Shown one piece after another: positions 34,307-44,113 of a stretch of 64,000 nt of DNA. The notes beneath the pieces were generated by a model, which was not told the origin of the DNA, ran no database searches, and saw nothing but the letters and a program-made list of their open reading frames with translations. How positions within the stretch are numbered: position 1 is the first letter of the stretch; each line of letters opens with the position of its first letter. Both the position numbers and the translations under genes were made by a program. The stretch is from Pseudomonas viridiflava (lineage in GTDB: Bacteria; Pseudomonadota; Gammaproteobacteria; Pseudomonadales; Pseudomonadaceae): contig NZ_UUON01000001.1 in NCBI RefSeq assembly GCF_900590885.1, positions 744,001 through 808,000 of the forward strand, in the 5' to 3' direction.

Positions 34307-35218
34307 CTAGGGATGCGCCGATGATAGACGGACGGGCTCAAATAAGCTCGCCAGACCCAGCCCCTGCGCAATCTCGATGAATGCCAGCGTGGCCGGTGAG
34401 GCCTGGCGGCGATCAAGCACGGCCAGGCCGATCCGCCGTGGTACGCGCGGCGCCAGTGGCCGCTTCACATAGCGCGGGTCGTGCGCCTGTGGCAACGATG
34501 CCTCTGCGACGATGCTCAGCCCGTCCCCACGGCTGACGGCCTCCAGGGTGCTGAGCAACTGGGCGCAGCGGTAACGGACTTTGGGCCGCAACTGTGCGGC
34601 GTTGAACAGACGCGTGACGAGTTCGGAGGAACCCGCTTCGGTGAGGATAAACGGATCGTCACACAGGTCCCGCAGGGTGAGCGTGTCTCGCAAGGCCAGT
34701 GGGTGGTCAGCCGGCAGCAACGCCATCATCTGGTCCTCGAACAACGCAACGGTGTCGAAACGCTCCTGGTCCAGCACCACAAAGCCCACGTCGATGCGCC
34801 GCTCATCCAGCCACTGCAGCACATGCCGGTCGGGGCCTTCGTCGACGTGCACCTCGATCCCGGGGTGGGCTGCGCGGAACCGAGCGAGAATGGCGGGCAG
34901 CAGGCGAATCGATGCGGTAGGCCCGAATGAGCCGATGCGCAGGGTGCCGCGTTTCATACCTTGGGCGTCGGCGGCTTCCTGCTGCAAGGTGTTGGCCAGG
35001 CCCAGCATGGCACGGGCGCGCCCGAGCAATTGCAGGCCAATATCACTCGGTTCCACCAGGCTCTGATGGCGCCGAAACAATTCCACGCCAAGCTCCTGTT
35101 CCAGAGCCTTGATGGCGTGGGACACCGCCGACTGGCTGATGCCCAAGCGGTGGGCCGCGCTGGTAAAGCCCTGCAACTCGGCCACCAGGGAGAAAATTTC
35201 CAATTGCGTCAGGGTCAT
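34307..35218 (-). CDS. LysR-family transcriptional regulator
   Basis: This 303-residue regulator has an N-terminal winged helix (LTQLEIFSLVAELQGFTSAA and SQSAVSHAIKALEQELG) and a C-terminal LysR substrate domain (~90-300, starting GTLRIGSFG). It is transcribed divergently from an EamA exporter with a 77-bp spacer holding a perfect 12-base palindrome. It most likely controls the exporter and itself. The effector is unknown. Confidence 0.92.
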   Translation of the reverse strand: MTLTQLEIFSLVAELQGFTSAAHRLGISQSAVSHAIKALEQELGVELFRRHQSLVEPSDIGLQLLGRARAMLGLANTLQQEAADAQGMKRGTLRIGSFGPTASIRLLPAILARFRAAHPGIEVHVDEGPDRHVLQWLDERRIDVGFVVLDQERFDTVALFEDQMMALLPADHPLALRDTLTLRDLCDDPFILTEAGSSELVTRLFNAAQLRPKVRYRCAQLLSTLEAVSRGDGLSIVAEASLPQAHDPRYVKRPLAPRVPRRIGLAVLDRRQASPATLAFIEIAQGLGLASLFEPVRLSSAHP

Positions 35219-35238
35219 GAGTGATAGCTCATTTTACG

Positions 35239-35250
35239 ATGATCGATCAT
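35239..35250. promoter_or_regulatory. Palindrome in LysR/EamA spacer
   Basis: ATGATCGATCAT is a perfect 12-base palindrome in the 77-bp spacer between the divergent LysR and EamA genes. Its position fits a LysR recognition half-site region. Confidence 0.5.
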
Positions 35251-35295
35251 TAACCGAAGAATACGCCAATTCTCGCCAACCCTGAGCCATTAACC

Positions 35296-36207
35296 ATGAG
35301 CGACCGCCTGACCTACTGCAAACTCGCCGCCGTCACCATGATTTGGGGCGGCACCTTTGTCGCCGGGCGCTTTCTGGCGGATCAGAACCCGCTGCTGATC
35401 GCCAGCCTGCGGTTTGTCCTGGCCAGCGTGGCATTGCTGCTGTTCATGGCGTTTGCGCGGATTCGCCTGGCACGCCCAACCCGTGGGCAACTGATGCAAC
35501 TGGCAGTGCTGGGGTTGTTCGGGATTTTTTTCTACAACCTGTGTTTCTTCTATGGGTTGCAGTACATCAATGCGTCGCGGGCTTCGTTGATTGTGGCGCT
35601 GAACCCGGCGGTCATCGGCTTGGCGAGCTGGTTGTTTTACAAGGAGCGCCTGAGCCGTATCAAGCTGATGGGGATTGCGCTGTGCCTGGTGGGCGCTGCG
35701 GCGGTGATTGTCAGCCGTAACCCGCAGCTGCTGCAGGCAGGCGCCGATGCCTGGGTCGGCGACTTGCTGATCCTCGGCTGTGTAGCGGGTTGGAGCGTTT
35801 ACTCGCTGTGCGCCCGCGGGCTCAATCACAGCCTCGGGCCGTTGCAGACGGTCACCTGGTCGGTGCTGCTGGGAACACTGATGCTCACCGTCACCACGCT
35901 GGCCGCCGGAAACCTTAGCGTAGAAGGCCTGGGCAACCTGCATTGGCCCCAGCTGTTGAGCCTGGCCTACCTGGGCATTCTGGGCTCGGCCCTGGCGTAC
36001 ATCGGCTACTACGATGGCATCCGGCGTATCGGCGCCACGCGGTCCGGCGTGTTTATCGCGCTCAACCCGCTGACCGCCGTGATCTGCGGCGCGCTGCTGC
36101 TGGGCGAGCAGATCAGCGTGCCGATGCTGGCGGGCGGGGTGGTTATCCTGCTGGGCATCTACCTGTGCAACAAACCCCTTGCACCGGCCAGCGCAATGGG
36201 GATTTGA
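35296..36207 (+). CDS. EamA/DMT-family exporter
   Basis: This is a 303-residue inner-membrane protein with ten predicted helices, made of two EamA repeats (~8-140 and ~152-295). Typical features are MIWGGTFVAGRFLAD in helix 1 and FYGLQYINASRASLIVALNPAV before the repeat junction. The drug/metabolite transporter family exports amino acids, metabolites or drugs. Divergent LysR control is likely. Confidence 0.92.
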   Translation: MSDRLTYCKLAAVTMIWGGTFVAGRFLADQNPLLIASLRFVLASVALLLFMAFARIRLARPTRGQLMQLAVLGLFGIFFYNLCFFYGLQYINASRASLIVALNPAVIGLASWLFYKERLSRIKLMGIALCLVGAAAVIVSRNPQLLQAGADAWVGDLLILGCVAGWSVYSLCARGLNHSLGPLQTVTWSVLLGTLMLTVTTLAAGNLSVEGLGNLHWPQLLSLAYLGILGSALAYIGYYDGIRRIGATRSGVFIALNPLTAVICGALLLGEQISVPMLAGGVVILLGIYLCNKPLAPASAMGI

Positions 36208-36452
36208 TAAGAGTACGGACAAACACGGTTACGCTGTGTAGAATCGATTTACGCATACAAGAATATGGACTTGCGCTCACGCAAGCCTCGGCCGTCAGAG
36301 ACTGATGACACCATGAAGCTACTCGGCTCCCCCCTCATCTTTGGTGACTTCCTCGCCCGCAGCGTGCGAGGGCTCTCCTGCGCGCCACCCTGCACCCTCA
36401 TCCTTGCTTGCAACTAACGGATTGCTACCCACAAGAATGATGAGGTGCCGAA

Positions 36453-37529
36453 ATGGCCGACCAATACGAAAACCCAATGGGCCTGATGGGCTTTGAATTT
36501 ATCGAATTCGCATCGCCGACTCCGGGGACCCTGGAGCCGATCTTCGAGATCATGGGCTTCACCAAAGTTGCGACCCACCGTTCCAAGAACGTGCACCTGT
36601 ACCGCCAGGGCGAGATCAACCTGATCCTCAACAACGAGCCCGACAGCCTGGCCTCCTACTTTGCCGCCGAGCACGGCCCGTCGGTGTGCGGCATGGCGTT
36701 TCGCGTCAAGGACTCGCAAAAAGCCTACAGCCGCGCGCTGGAACTGGGTGCCCAGCCGATCCATATCGAAACCGGCCCGATGGAACTGAACCTGCCGGCC
36801 ATCAAGGGCATCGGCGGTGCGCCGCTGTACCTGATCGACCGTTTCGGTGAAGGCAGCTCGTTGTATGACATCGACTTCGTGTACCTCGAAGGCGTGGAGC
36901 GCAACCCGGTCGGCGCCGGCCTCAAGGTCATCGACCACCTGACTCACAACGTGTATCGCGGGCGCATGGCCTACTGGGCCAACTTCTACGAGAAGCTGTT
37001 CAACTTCCGTGAAGCGCGCTACTTCGATATCAAGGGCGAATACACCGGCCTCACGTCCAAGGCCATGAGCGCCCCGGACGGCATGATTCGCATCCCGCTG
37101 AACGAAGAGTCGTCCAAGGGTGCAGGGCAGATCGAAGAATTCCTGATGCAGTTCAACGGCGAGGGCATCCAGCACGTGGCGTTCCTCACCGAGGACCTGG
37201 TGAAAACCTGGGACGCGCTGAAAAAAATCGGCATGCGCTTCATGACCGCGCCGCCGGATACCTACTATGAAATGCTCGAAGGCCGCTTGCCGAACCACGG
37301 CGAGCCGGTCGACCAGTTGCAGGCACGCGGTATTCTGCTGGACGGTTCCTCGATCGAAGGCGACAAGCGCCTGCTGCTGCAGATCTTCTCGGAAACCCTG
37401 ATGGGCCCGGTGTTCTTCGAGTTCATCCAGCGCAAGGGCGACGATGGCTTTGGCGAGGGCAACTTCAAGGCGCTGTTCGAATCCATCGAACGCGACCAGG
37501 TCCGTCGCGGTGTATTGACCGCCGACTGA
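36453..37529 (+). CDS. hpd: 4-hydroxyphenylpyruvate dioxygenase
   Basis: The 358-residue Fe(II) enzyme converts 4-hydroxyphenylpyruvate to homogentisate in tyrosine catabolism. Length and sequence match the well-studied P. fluorescens enzyme. Iron ligands are His161 (VIDHLTHNV), His240 (GIQHVAFL) and Glu322 (PVFFEFIQ). ATG 36453 fits the known N-terminus [10 protein letters not shown]. It is monocistronic with a strong bidirectional terminator. The 245-bp region upstream has no clear gene. Confidence 0.96.
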   Translation: MADQYENPMGLMGFEFIEFASPTPGTLEPIFEIMGFTKVATHRSKNVHLYRQGEINLILNNEPDSLASYFAAEHGPSVCGMAFRVKDSQKAYSRALELGAQPIHIETGPMELNLPAIKGIGGAPLYLIDRFGEGSSLYDIDFVYLEGVERNPVGAGLKVIDHLTHNVYRGRMAYWANFYEKLFNFREARYFDIKGEYTGLTSKAMSAPDGMIRIPLNEESSKGAGQIEEFLMQFNGEGIQHVAFLTEDLVKTWDALKKIGMRFMTAPPDTYYEMLEGRLPNHGEPVDQLQARGILLDGSSIEGDKRLLLQIFSETLMGPVFFEFIQRKGDDGFGEGNFKALFESIERDQVRRGVLTAD

Positions 37530-37533
37530 GTAT

Positions 37534-37563
37534 AAAAAAAGCCCTGGCATGCCAGGGCTTTTT
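37534..37563. terminator. Bidirectional terminator between hpd and rarD
   Basis: AAAAGCCCTGGC and its mirror GCCAGGGCTTTT form a perfect palindrome with flanking A and T runs. It sits between the convergent hpd and rarD stops and can end both transcripts. Confidence 0.9.
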
Positions 37564-37575
37564 ATTGCCTGCGAT

Positions 37576-38457
37576 TCAGGCTTTACGCTGCCGCACCAAG
37601 TGCTTGAACCCTTCGAATACCAGCACCATCACCGCGATCCAGATCGGAATGTAGGTCAGCCACTCACCCGATTTGATCCCTTCACCCAGCAACAATGCCA
37701 CCACCAGCAACAGCACCGGCTCGACGTAACTGAGCAAGCCGAACAGGCTGAACGCGAGCAAGCGGCTGGCGATGATATAGCTCACCAGTGCCGAGGCGCT
37801 GATAAGGCCCAGTATGGGGATCAATGCATACAGTTTCGGGTAGGCATCCATTACCGCAAAACCCTGCTCACCGCTTTGCACAAACCACCACGCCACCGGC
37901 AGCATCAGCGCCATATCCAGCCAGAGCCCGCCCAGGTTGTCGGTCTTGAGGTGTTTGCGCACGATGAAGTACAGCGGGTAACCGATGATCACTACCAGCG
38001 TGGCCCACGAAAACCCGCCAGCCTGGTACAACTCGTTGAGCACCCCGAGGCCGGCGAAGAATACTGCGATCTTTTGCAGGTAGGACAACTGCTCGCCCCA
38101 CACCAGGCGCCCGGTCAGCACCATGGTCAGCGGCAACAGGAAGTAGCCCACCGACACATCCAGGCTGCGCCCGTTCAGCGGCGCCCACATGAACAGCCAC
38201 AACTGTACGCCCAGCAACGCCGAAGACACCACCACGCCGCCAATCAACCGAGGCTTGGCCGCCAGTACCCGCAATAAATCCCACACCCGCCGCCATTCGC
38301 CGCTGACCAGCATGAACACGGTCATGCACGGCACGGTGAGCAACATGCGCCAGCCGAAAATTTCCAGGCCGCTCAACGGCGTGAGCAGCGATGTGAAGTA
38401 ATACATCACGGCAAACAACACCGAGGCCGAGACCGATAACACAACACCTTTAGACAC
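37576..38457 (-). CDS. rarD: RarD-type EamA transporter
   Basis: This 293-residue membrane protein has ten predicted helices and the RarD N-terminus SKGVVLSVSASVLFAVMYY and LSGLEIFGWRM. RarD proteins belong to the drug/metabolite transporter superfamily; the substrate is uncertain (chloramphenicol sensitivity gave the name). I start at GTG 38457 with GAGAGG upstream, because relatives begin MSKGVV; a TTG five codons earlier is possible. It is monocistronic. Confidence 0.88.
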   Translation of the reverse strand: MSKGVVLSVSASVLFAVMYYFTSLLTPLSGLEIFGWRMLLTVPCMTVFMLVSGEWRRVWDLLRVLAAKPRLIGGVVVSSALLGVQLWLFMWAPLNGRSLDVSVGYFLLPLTMVLTGRLVWGEQLSYLQKIAVFFAGLGVLNELYQAGGFSWATLVVIIGYPLYFIVRKHLKTDNLGGLWLDMALMLPVAWWFVQSGEQGFAVMDAYPKLYALIPILGLISASALVSYIIASRLLAFSLFGLLSYVEPVLLLVVALLLGEGIKSGEWLTYIPIWIAVMVLVFEGFKHLVRQRKA

Positions 38458-38590
38458 GCTGTCCTCTCGCAAACCGAGTTGTACACATAGAAGCGTGCAT
38501 TATGGTGCCTGCGGCGCGAAACGGCTGCTCTGTTTTGGGGCGTATTGCGGGAAATTTTCGCGCCTGGCTGATTTGCGCGGGTTCGTTTGC

Positions 38591-39601
38591 CTACGGGCGT
38601 GCGATCCGACCCGAGACAAAGTGGCCCACATCATTGAACCCCGGCGTCGACGAATGCCCCGGCGTCACCAACGAATCGATAAACGCCTCATCCTGCGCCG
38701 TGATCTTCACGTCCAGCGCGCCGGTATAGGCGTCCCACTGCGCCTCGGTACGCGGGCCCACGATGGCCGAGCTGACGGCCGAGTTGTTGAGCACCCAGGC
38801 AATCGCAAATTCGACGATCCCCACGCCACGCCCCTGGGTGTATTGCTGGATCTGCTGGGCGATGCGCAGCGACTCCATGCGCCATTCGGTTTCCAGGATG
38901 CGCTTGTCCTGGCGCGCCGCGCGGCTGCCGGCTTCGGGGGTGACATCCGGGGCATATTTGCCGCTGAGCACGCCGCGCGCCAACGGGCTGTAAGGCACTA
39001 CACCGAGGCCGTAGGCCGCTGCGGCGGTGATCTGCTCGCTCTCGGCCTGGCGGTTGACGATGTTGTACAGCGGCTGGCTGATCACCGGCTTGTCCACGCC
39101 CAGTTGTTCGGCCACGCGGATCACCTCGGCGATGCGCCAGCCACGGTAGTTGGACAGGCCCCAGTAACGGATCTTGCCCTGGCGAATCAGGTCGCCGATG
39201 GCCGATACGGTGACTTCCAGCGGGGTGCTGTGGTCCTCGCGGTGCAGGTAATAGATGTCCAGGTAGTCGGTGTCCAGTCGCGTCAGGCTGGCTTCCAGTG
39301 CATTGAAGATGCGCTTGCGGCTCAAGCCACTGCGGTTGGGCAGGCCGTCGGTGGGGCCAATCGCGACTTTGGTCGCCAGCACCCAGTCCTCACGATGGCG
39401 GGCAATGGCCTCGCCGACGATTTCTTCGGAGCGCCCGCCGGTGTAAACGTCCGCCGTGTCGATAAAATTGATGCCCTGGTCCCAGGCCTTGTCGATGATG
39501 CGCAGCGAGTCTTCGGTGTTGGTCTGTTCGCCAAACATCATGGTGCCCAGGGTCAAGGCGCTGACCTTCAACCCGGACTGGCCCAATGTGCGGTAAATCA
39601 T
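38591..39601 (-). CDS. Aldo/keto reductase
   Basis: This 336-residue NADPH-dependent oxidoreductase of the YghZ/Tas-like AKR group starts YRTLGQSGLKVSALTLGTMMFG. The catalytic tetrad is visible: Asp in FIDTADVY, with Tyr three residues on, Lys in LATKVA and His in YYLHRED. The cofactor-binding SPLARGVLSGK is also present. The substrate is unknown. The neighbouring LysR gene is on the same strand and upstream, but an 81-bp gap and that gene's own divergent SDR partner make co-regulation uncertain. Confidence 0.92.
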   Translation of the reverse strand: MIYRTLGQSGLKVSALTLGTMMFGEQTNTEDSLRIIDKAWDQGINFIDTADVYTGGRSEEIVGEAIARHREDWVLATKVAIGPTDGLPNRSGLSRKRIFNALEASLTRLDTDYLDIYYLHREDHSTPLEVTVSAIGDLIRQGKIRYWGLSNYRGWRIAEVIRVAEQLGVDKPVISQPLYNIVNRQAESEQITAAAAYGLGVVPYSPLARGVLSGKYAPDVTPEAGSRAARQDKRILETEWRMESLRIAQQIQQYTQGRGVGIVEFAIAWVLNNSAVSSAIVGPRTEAQWDAYTGALDVKITAQDEAFIDSLVTPGHSSTPGFNDVGHFVSGRIARP

Positions 39602-39682
39602 GCAAAGCTCCTTGCGGCAGGGAAAGGTGAGCTATGCAATACCAGACTCAAGGGCTCTGGAACAAGCCCTGGGGGTGTTTCT

Positions 39683-40585
39683 TCATGCAGACAGCAAAGC
39701 CTGACAGCGCTCCTGTAAAAATCGATGCAGCACCTTCACGCGTTCCGACACTTGCAGGCGGTGCGGGCACATCAGGTTGAATGGCGTGGGTTCGCCTTGC
39801 CATTCAGGCAACAGCGGCACCAGCCGTCCGGCCTTGATATCGCGGGCGATATCAAGGTTGGCCTTGTAGGCGATGCCGTGGCCGGCCAGGGCCCAGCGCC
39901 GCACGATTTCACCGTCATCGCTGAGGTAGTCGCCTGTAACCTCAACCTCCTGCAGCACTGCGCCCTGGCGAAAATACCACGTGCTGTTGGCCCGGCCCCG
40001 GCGCATATAGCGCAGCGTACTGTGCCGGGCCAGATCGGCAGGCGCACGCGGTGTCCCGTGGCGGGCCAGGTAGTCCGGGCTGGCGCAGGGAATACGATGG
40101 TGACCGGGCACCACCGGCAGCGCCACCAGGCTGGAGTCCTGGGGCACGCCAAACCGCAGGGCGATGTCGACAGTGTCGCGGAACAAATCGGCATTGCTGT
40201 CGTTGAGCAATAATTGCAGACGGATATTCGGGTGTTCGCGCTTGAACTCGTCCAACCAGCCCAGTAGCACATTACGCCCAAAATCCGAGGGCGCCGCCAG
40301 TTGCAACAAGCCGCTGAGGCTCTGGCCTTGCTGCTTGATCGCTTGTTCGCCTTCGGACAGCGCTTCCAGCGCCACGCGCACGCTATCCAGGTAGCGCCGA
40401 CCTTCTTCGGTCAAGCGCATGCTGCGGGTCGAGCGCGCCAGCAGGCGCATGCCCAGCCGAGTTTCCAGGCGTTTGAGGGCGATACTCGCCGCCGCCGGTG
40501 TCAGGCTTAGGCTGCGGGCCGCCGCCGATAGGCTGCCCGTATCGGCCGTGCGTACGAAGACTTCAAGGTCGAGGATTGAGCTCAT
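39683..40585 (-). CDS. LysR-family transcriptional regulator
   Basis: This is a 300-residue LysR protein of the CrgA/AaeR-like group: N-terminal winged helix (VFVRTADTGSLSAAAR, AAASIALKRLETRLG) and a C-terminal effector domain with FRDTVDIALRFG and the ALAGHGIAY loop. It is divergent from a short-chain dehydrogenase gene 100 bp away, its probable target. The effector is unknown. Confidence 0.92.
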   Translation of the reverse strand: MSSILDLEVFVRTADTGSLSAAARSLSLTPAAASIALKRLETRLGMRLLARSTRSMRLTEEGRRYLDSVRVALEALSEGEQAIKQQGQSLSGLLQLAAPSDFGRNVLLGWLDEFKREHPNIRLQLLLNDSNADLFRDTVDIALRFGVPQDSSLVALPVVPGHHRIPCASPDYLARHGTPRAPADLARHSTLRYMRRGRANSTWYFRQGAVLQEVEVTGDYLSDDGEIVRRWALAGHGIAYKANLDIARDIKAGRLVPLLPEWQGEPTPFNLMCPHRLQVSERVKVLHRFLQERCQALLSA

Positions 40586-40685
40586 TTGTAAAAATCCTTT
40601 AAAGATCTTGTCGTTTTACCGGGATTTTTCGCCGATTGCCAAGCTGGGAAGATGAACGCTCACTTTCTGACCCAGGACCTTTCCC

Positions 40686-41390
40686 ATGAACTCTTCCCTC
40701 AACGGTAAAACCGTCGTCGTCATTGGCGGCAGCAGCGGTATCGGCGCCGCCGTGGCCAAGGCCGCAGTCGCCCGTGGCGCACAGGTGGTACTGGCCGGGC
40801 GACGTTTGACCTCGGGCAGCGAAAACGGCCTGCGCAGCGAACCGGTGGATGTCACCGACGCCGCTTCCGTGCAACGCCTGTTCGAGGCCGTGGGGCGCTT
40901 TGACCACCTGGTCTACACCTCCGGCCCATCGGTGCGCGCCAAGCCGCTGGTGGAAACCGATCTGGATGAGGCCCAGGAAAACTTCAATGTAAAACTCTGG
41001 GGATCGCTACGGGCGATTCAGCTGGCGCTGCCGTTTCTCGATGAGCACGGCAGCATCAGCCTGACGTCGGGGCAACTGGGGCGCAAATTGGCGCCGGGAC
41101 AGTTCATCAAGACCGGCATCAACGCCGCCACAGAGGCACTCGGCAAGCAGTTGGCCAAGGAGCTGGCGCCGCGTCGGGTCAATGTGATCAGCCCGGGGGT
41201 GATTGATACGCCGGCGTATGCGGGGCTTGGGGAGGAACAGCGGCTGGCGATGTTTGCCAAGGCGGGTGGTGCACTGCCGGTTGGGCGTGTGGGGCAGGCT
41301 GAGGAGGTGGCGGCGGGGTACGTGCTGGCCATGGAAAATGGCTTCATGACCGGCGCTGTTATCGACATCGACGGCGGCGGCCTTCTGTAA
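40686..41390 (+). CDS. SDR-family protein lacking the YxxxK catalytic pair
   Basis: This 234-residue Rossmann-fold protein has an intact nucleotide site (GGSSGIG, residues 14-20) and C-terminal VNVISPGVIDTP. At the place of the catalytic Tyr-x-x-x-Lys it reads KTGIN, with Lys142 and Asn146, although Ser128 upstream is kept. A subgroup of SDR proteins shares this loss, so it may be a non-classical reductase or a binding protein. It is divergent from a LysR gene and followed by a REP palindrome. Confidence 0.85.
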   Translation: MNSSLNGKTVVVIGGSSGIGAAVAKAAVARGAQVVLAGRRLTSGSENGLRSEPVDVTDAASVQRLFEAVGRFDHLVYTSGPSVRAKPLVETDLDEAQENFNVKLWGSLRAIQLALPFLDEHGSISLTSGQLGRKLAPGQFIKTGINAATEALGKQLAKELAPRRVNVISPGVIDTPAYAGLGEEQRLAMFAKAGGALPVGRVGQAEEVAAGYVLAMENGFMTGAVIDIDGGGLL

Positions 41391-41401
41391 ACACAGAGCA
41401 A

Positions 41402-41433
41402 AATGTGGGAGGGGGCAAGCCTCCTCCCACATT
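41402..41433. repeat. REP palindrome (variant)
   Basis: AATGTGGGAGG and CCTCCCACATT-type arms enclose a GGGCAAGCC centre, the GTGGGAGGGGGC class of REP sequence known from P. fluorescens genomes. Here the right arm has one substitution. It lies between the convergent SDR and MFS genes and may also act as a terminator or mRNA stabiliser. Confidence 0.75.
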
Positions 41434-41443
41434 ATTGACCGCG

Positions 41444-42754
41444 TTAAGCCTTCAGAGTCCGCGTCATCCGCAGCGCCAGCACGCTACCGGCGACGATCAC
41501 CGCAGCGAGCAAGTACAAGGCAATATCCGTAGACCCCGTAGCATCCTTCACAAACCCGACAATATACGGGCTGAGGAACCCCGCCATTTGCCCCATGGAG
41601 TTGATCAACGCCAAACCACCCGCCGCCGCACCGGCACTGAGCATGGCAGTCGGCACTGGCCAGAACATCGGCAGGCCGGTGAGGGCGCCCATGGTGGCGA
41701 TGGTCAGGCCGAGGATGGCGATGGCCGGCGTGGTGGCGAAGTTCACCGCGATCACCAGGCCGATGGCGCCCATCAGCATCGGCACCACCAAGTGCCAGCG
41801 GCGCTCTTTGCGCAAGTCTGCCGAGCGGCCCACCAGCAGCATGAACACCGCCGCCAGCAGGTAGGGGATTGCACTGAGCCAGCCAATCACCAGGTTATCG
41901 CTGAACCCCAGGTTCTTGATGATCGACGGCAGCCAGAAGTTGATCGCGTACACGCCGCTCTGGATGCAGAAGTAGATCAGGCCGAATGCCCAGATTGCCG
42001 GGTTCTTGAACACTTCGGCCAGCGAGTCGGTGGTGGTTTTCGGCTTGTTGGCCAGGTCCGTGGCCTGGTCGGCTTCCAGCACCGCGCGTTCGTGGGGCTT
42101 GAGCCACTTGGCGTGGGCAAAGCTGTCGCTGAGCAGGAAGTAGGCGAGCGCGCCAAGAATCACGGTGGGGATGCCCTGCAACAGGAACATCCACTGCCAG
42201 CCGGCCAAACCGCCCTGGCCTGCGGCGAAGTGGTTGAGGATCCAGCCGGAAAACGGGCTGCCGAGCAAGCCCGACACCGGGATCGCCGACATGAACAGCG
42301 CCATGATCCGCCCACGGCGGAACGTCGGGAACCACTGCGAGAGGTACAGCACCACACCCGGGAAGAAGCCGGCTTCGGCGGCACCGGTGAACAGGCGCAG
42401 GGTGTAGAAATGCGTCGGCGTGGTGACGAACAGCAGGCAGGTGGACAACGTGCCCCACACGATCATCATCAACGCAATCCAGCGCCGTGGACCGAACTTG
42501 GTCAGCGCCAGGTTGCTCGGCACGCCGCACAGCACGTAGCCGATAAAGAAGATCCCGGCACCGAGGCCATAGACGGTTTCGCTGAATTTCAATGCATCGA
42601 GCATCTGCAACTTGGCAAAGCCAACGTTTACCCGGTCGAGGTAGTTGAACAGATAGCAGATAAAGATGAAGGGGATCAGGCGCAGGGTGATGCGCTTGTA
42701 GATGGCGTTTTTATCGTCATCGGTGGCCAGTGTGGCAGCGGCGCTCTGTGACAT
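41444..42754 (-). CDS. MFS transporter, anion:cation symporter family (GudP/GarP-like)
   Basis: This is a 436-residue inner-membrane protein with 12 predicted helices and the ACS-family hallmarks FNYLDRVNVGFA in helix 1, GFGPRRWIAL-like loop 2-3 and LFTGAAEAGFFPGVVLYLSQWF. Members import sugar acids such as glucarate, galactarate or gluconate. It is divergent from cdaR, and glycerate kinase lies beyond, so uptake of a sugar diacid or glycerate is likely. Confidence 0.9.
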   Translation of the reverse strand: MSQSAAATLATDDDKNAIYKRITLRLIPFIFICYLFNYLDRVNVGFAKLQMLDALKFSETVYGLGAGIFFIGYVLCGVPSNLALTKFGPRRWIALMMIVWGTLSTCLLFVTTPTHFYTLRLFTGAAEAGFFPGVVLYLSQWFPTFRRGRIMALFMSAIPVSGLLGSPFSGWILNHFAAGQGGLAGWQWMFLLQGIPTVILGALAYFLLSDSFAHAKWLKPHERAVLEADQATDLANKPKTTTDSLAEVFKNPAIWAFGLIYFCIQSGVYAINFWLPSIIKNLGFSDNLVIGWLSAIPYLLAAVFMLLVGRSADLRKERRWHLVVPMLMGAIGLVIAVNFATTPAIAILGLTIATMGALTGLPMFWPVPTAMLSAGAAAGGLALINSMGQMAGFLSPYIVGFVKDATGSTDIALYLLAAVIVAGSVLALRMTRTLKA

Positions 42755-42915
42755 GGGAGTCTCTCTTTATTATGATTTTTTGCGATGCGAGGTTAACGTT
42801 GATCGCCCAAAGAGTCTCGGCCACCCAGCGGGTTGCTGTCTTTGTGCTCGCGCACAGCGAAGCAGGCTTTGCGCTGTGCCTGTGAACAACCACACCGTTT
42901 AAGGAAGTTAGCCCC

Positions 42916-44016
42916 ATGTTCGAGCTGGATCATGACCTGGCGCAGGATATCGTCAATCGCACCATGGCGATCCTGCCCTATAACGTCAATGTCATGGACA
43001 GCCAGGGCCTGATCCTCGGCAGCGGCGAGCCGGAGCGCATCAACACCCGCCACGAAGGCGCGCAACTGGTGCTGGCGAATGGGCGCGTGGTCGAAATCGA
43101 CGGGCAGACCGCCAAGCACCTCAAGGGCGTGCAACCGGGTATCAACCTGCCGCTGATGCACGATCAGCGCCTGATCGGCGTGCTGGGCATCACCGGCGAG
43201 CCGGAAGGCCTGCGCACCTACGCCGAGCTGGTGCGCATGACCGCCGAGATGCTGGTCAGTCATCGCCATCAGCAGGTCGAGCAACAATGGCGGCGCCAGC
43301 GCTGCGACGACTTGCTGGCCCTGTTACTGGCCGACAGCGGTGACTCTCCACGCCTGGTCGACGAAGCGCAGCAACTGGGGCTCAAGCCGCAGCTGGCGCG
43401 CACGCCGTACTTGTTCGAGCTGGGCGTGGGGCAATCGGCCGAGGCCTTGAGCACCTGGCTGACCTCGCGCTACCCGGACAGCTGGTGTGTCAGCTCGGCG
43501 CAGTTTTCGCTGCTGTGGTGCCGACCGGCCGCCACGCCAGTGGACAACCCGCGCCTGCTGGAAAAACTCCAAGGCCTCGGCTGGACCGTCCTGCGCGTGG
43601 CCGTGGGCGGGCAGGCCGATGGCCTGGCCGGTCTGCGCCGTTGTTACCGTCGCGTCGGCGACTTGCTGGCCTACGGCCGCGATGTGCTGCCGCAGTCGCA
43701 GTTGTTGACCCTCAACCGCTACCGCCTGCCGGTGATGCTCTGGCGCCACCGCAACGACGATGCCCTCGACGAACTGCTCAACCCCTTGCGCAAGGTGCTG
43801 GCCAAGGACAACAACGGCCAACTGTTGGCGACGCTGCGCAGTTGGTGCGAACACGATGGGCAAAGTCAGGCCTGCGCCGACGCTCTGGGCATTCACCGCA
43901 ACAGCCTGCGCTACCGCATGGAACGCATCGCCGAACTCAGTGGCGTCGACCCGCTGACTCTGGACGGCATGCTTGCTTTGTACCTGGGTGTGCAACTGCT
44001 GCCGCAGCCTTTGTAG
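42916..44016 (+). CDS. cdaR: Sugar diacid recognition regulator CdaR
   Basis: This 366-residue regulator carries an N-terminal sugar-diacid recognition domain (~1-135, beginning LDHDLAQDIVNRTMAIL), a middle GGDEF-related region and a C-terminal PucR-type helix-turn-helix (CADALGIHRNSLRYRMERI). CdaR activates glucarate, galactarate and glycerate genes in E. coli in response to those acids. AAGGAAG precedes ATG 42916. The transporter is divergent and glycerate kinase is 97 bases downstream, which fits that role. Confidence 0.93.
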   Translation: MFELDHDLAQDIVNRTMAILPYNVNVMDSQGLILGSGEPERINTRHEGAQLVLANGRVVEIDGQTAKHLKGVQPGINLPLMHDQRLIGVLGITGEPEGLRTYAELVRMTAEMLVSHRHQQVEQQWRRQRCDDLLALLLADSGDSPRLVDEAQQLGLKPQLARTPYLFELGVGQSAEALSTWLTSRYPDSWCVSSAQFSLLWCRPAATPVDNPRLLEKLQGLGWTVLRVAVGGQADGLAGLRRCYRRVGDLLAYGRDVLPQSQLLTLNRYRLPVMLWRHRNDDALDELLNPLRKVLAKDNNGQLLATLRSWCEHDGQSQACADALGIHRNSLRYRMERIAELSGVDPLTLDGMLALYLGVQLLPQPL

Positions 44017-44113
44017 AAATGAACAACAAAGCTCACCCGCACTTGTGCATCGGACCGGCGTCATTGCCGGTGCCAACTGGCAGCATGGGCGTCATAAAAA
44101 CCGGAGAAAGCCC

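Noticed and set aside
36236..36256. TyrR/PhhR-like box (TGTAGA ... TTTACG) upstream of hpd
   Set aside because: The half-sites are one base too close for the TGTAAA-N6-TTTACA pattern and carry mismatches; too weak to call.
36313..36417. 34-codon open frame upstream of hpd, possible leader peptide
   Set aside because: No convincing ribosome site and no run of regulatory codons such as Tyr or Phe; likely chance.
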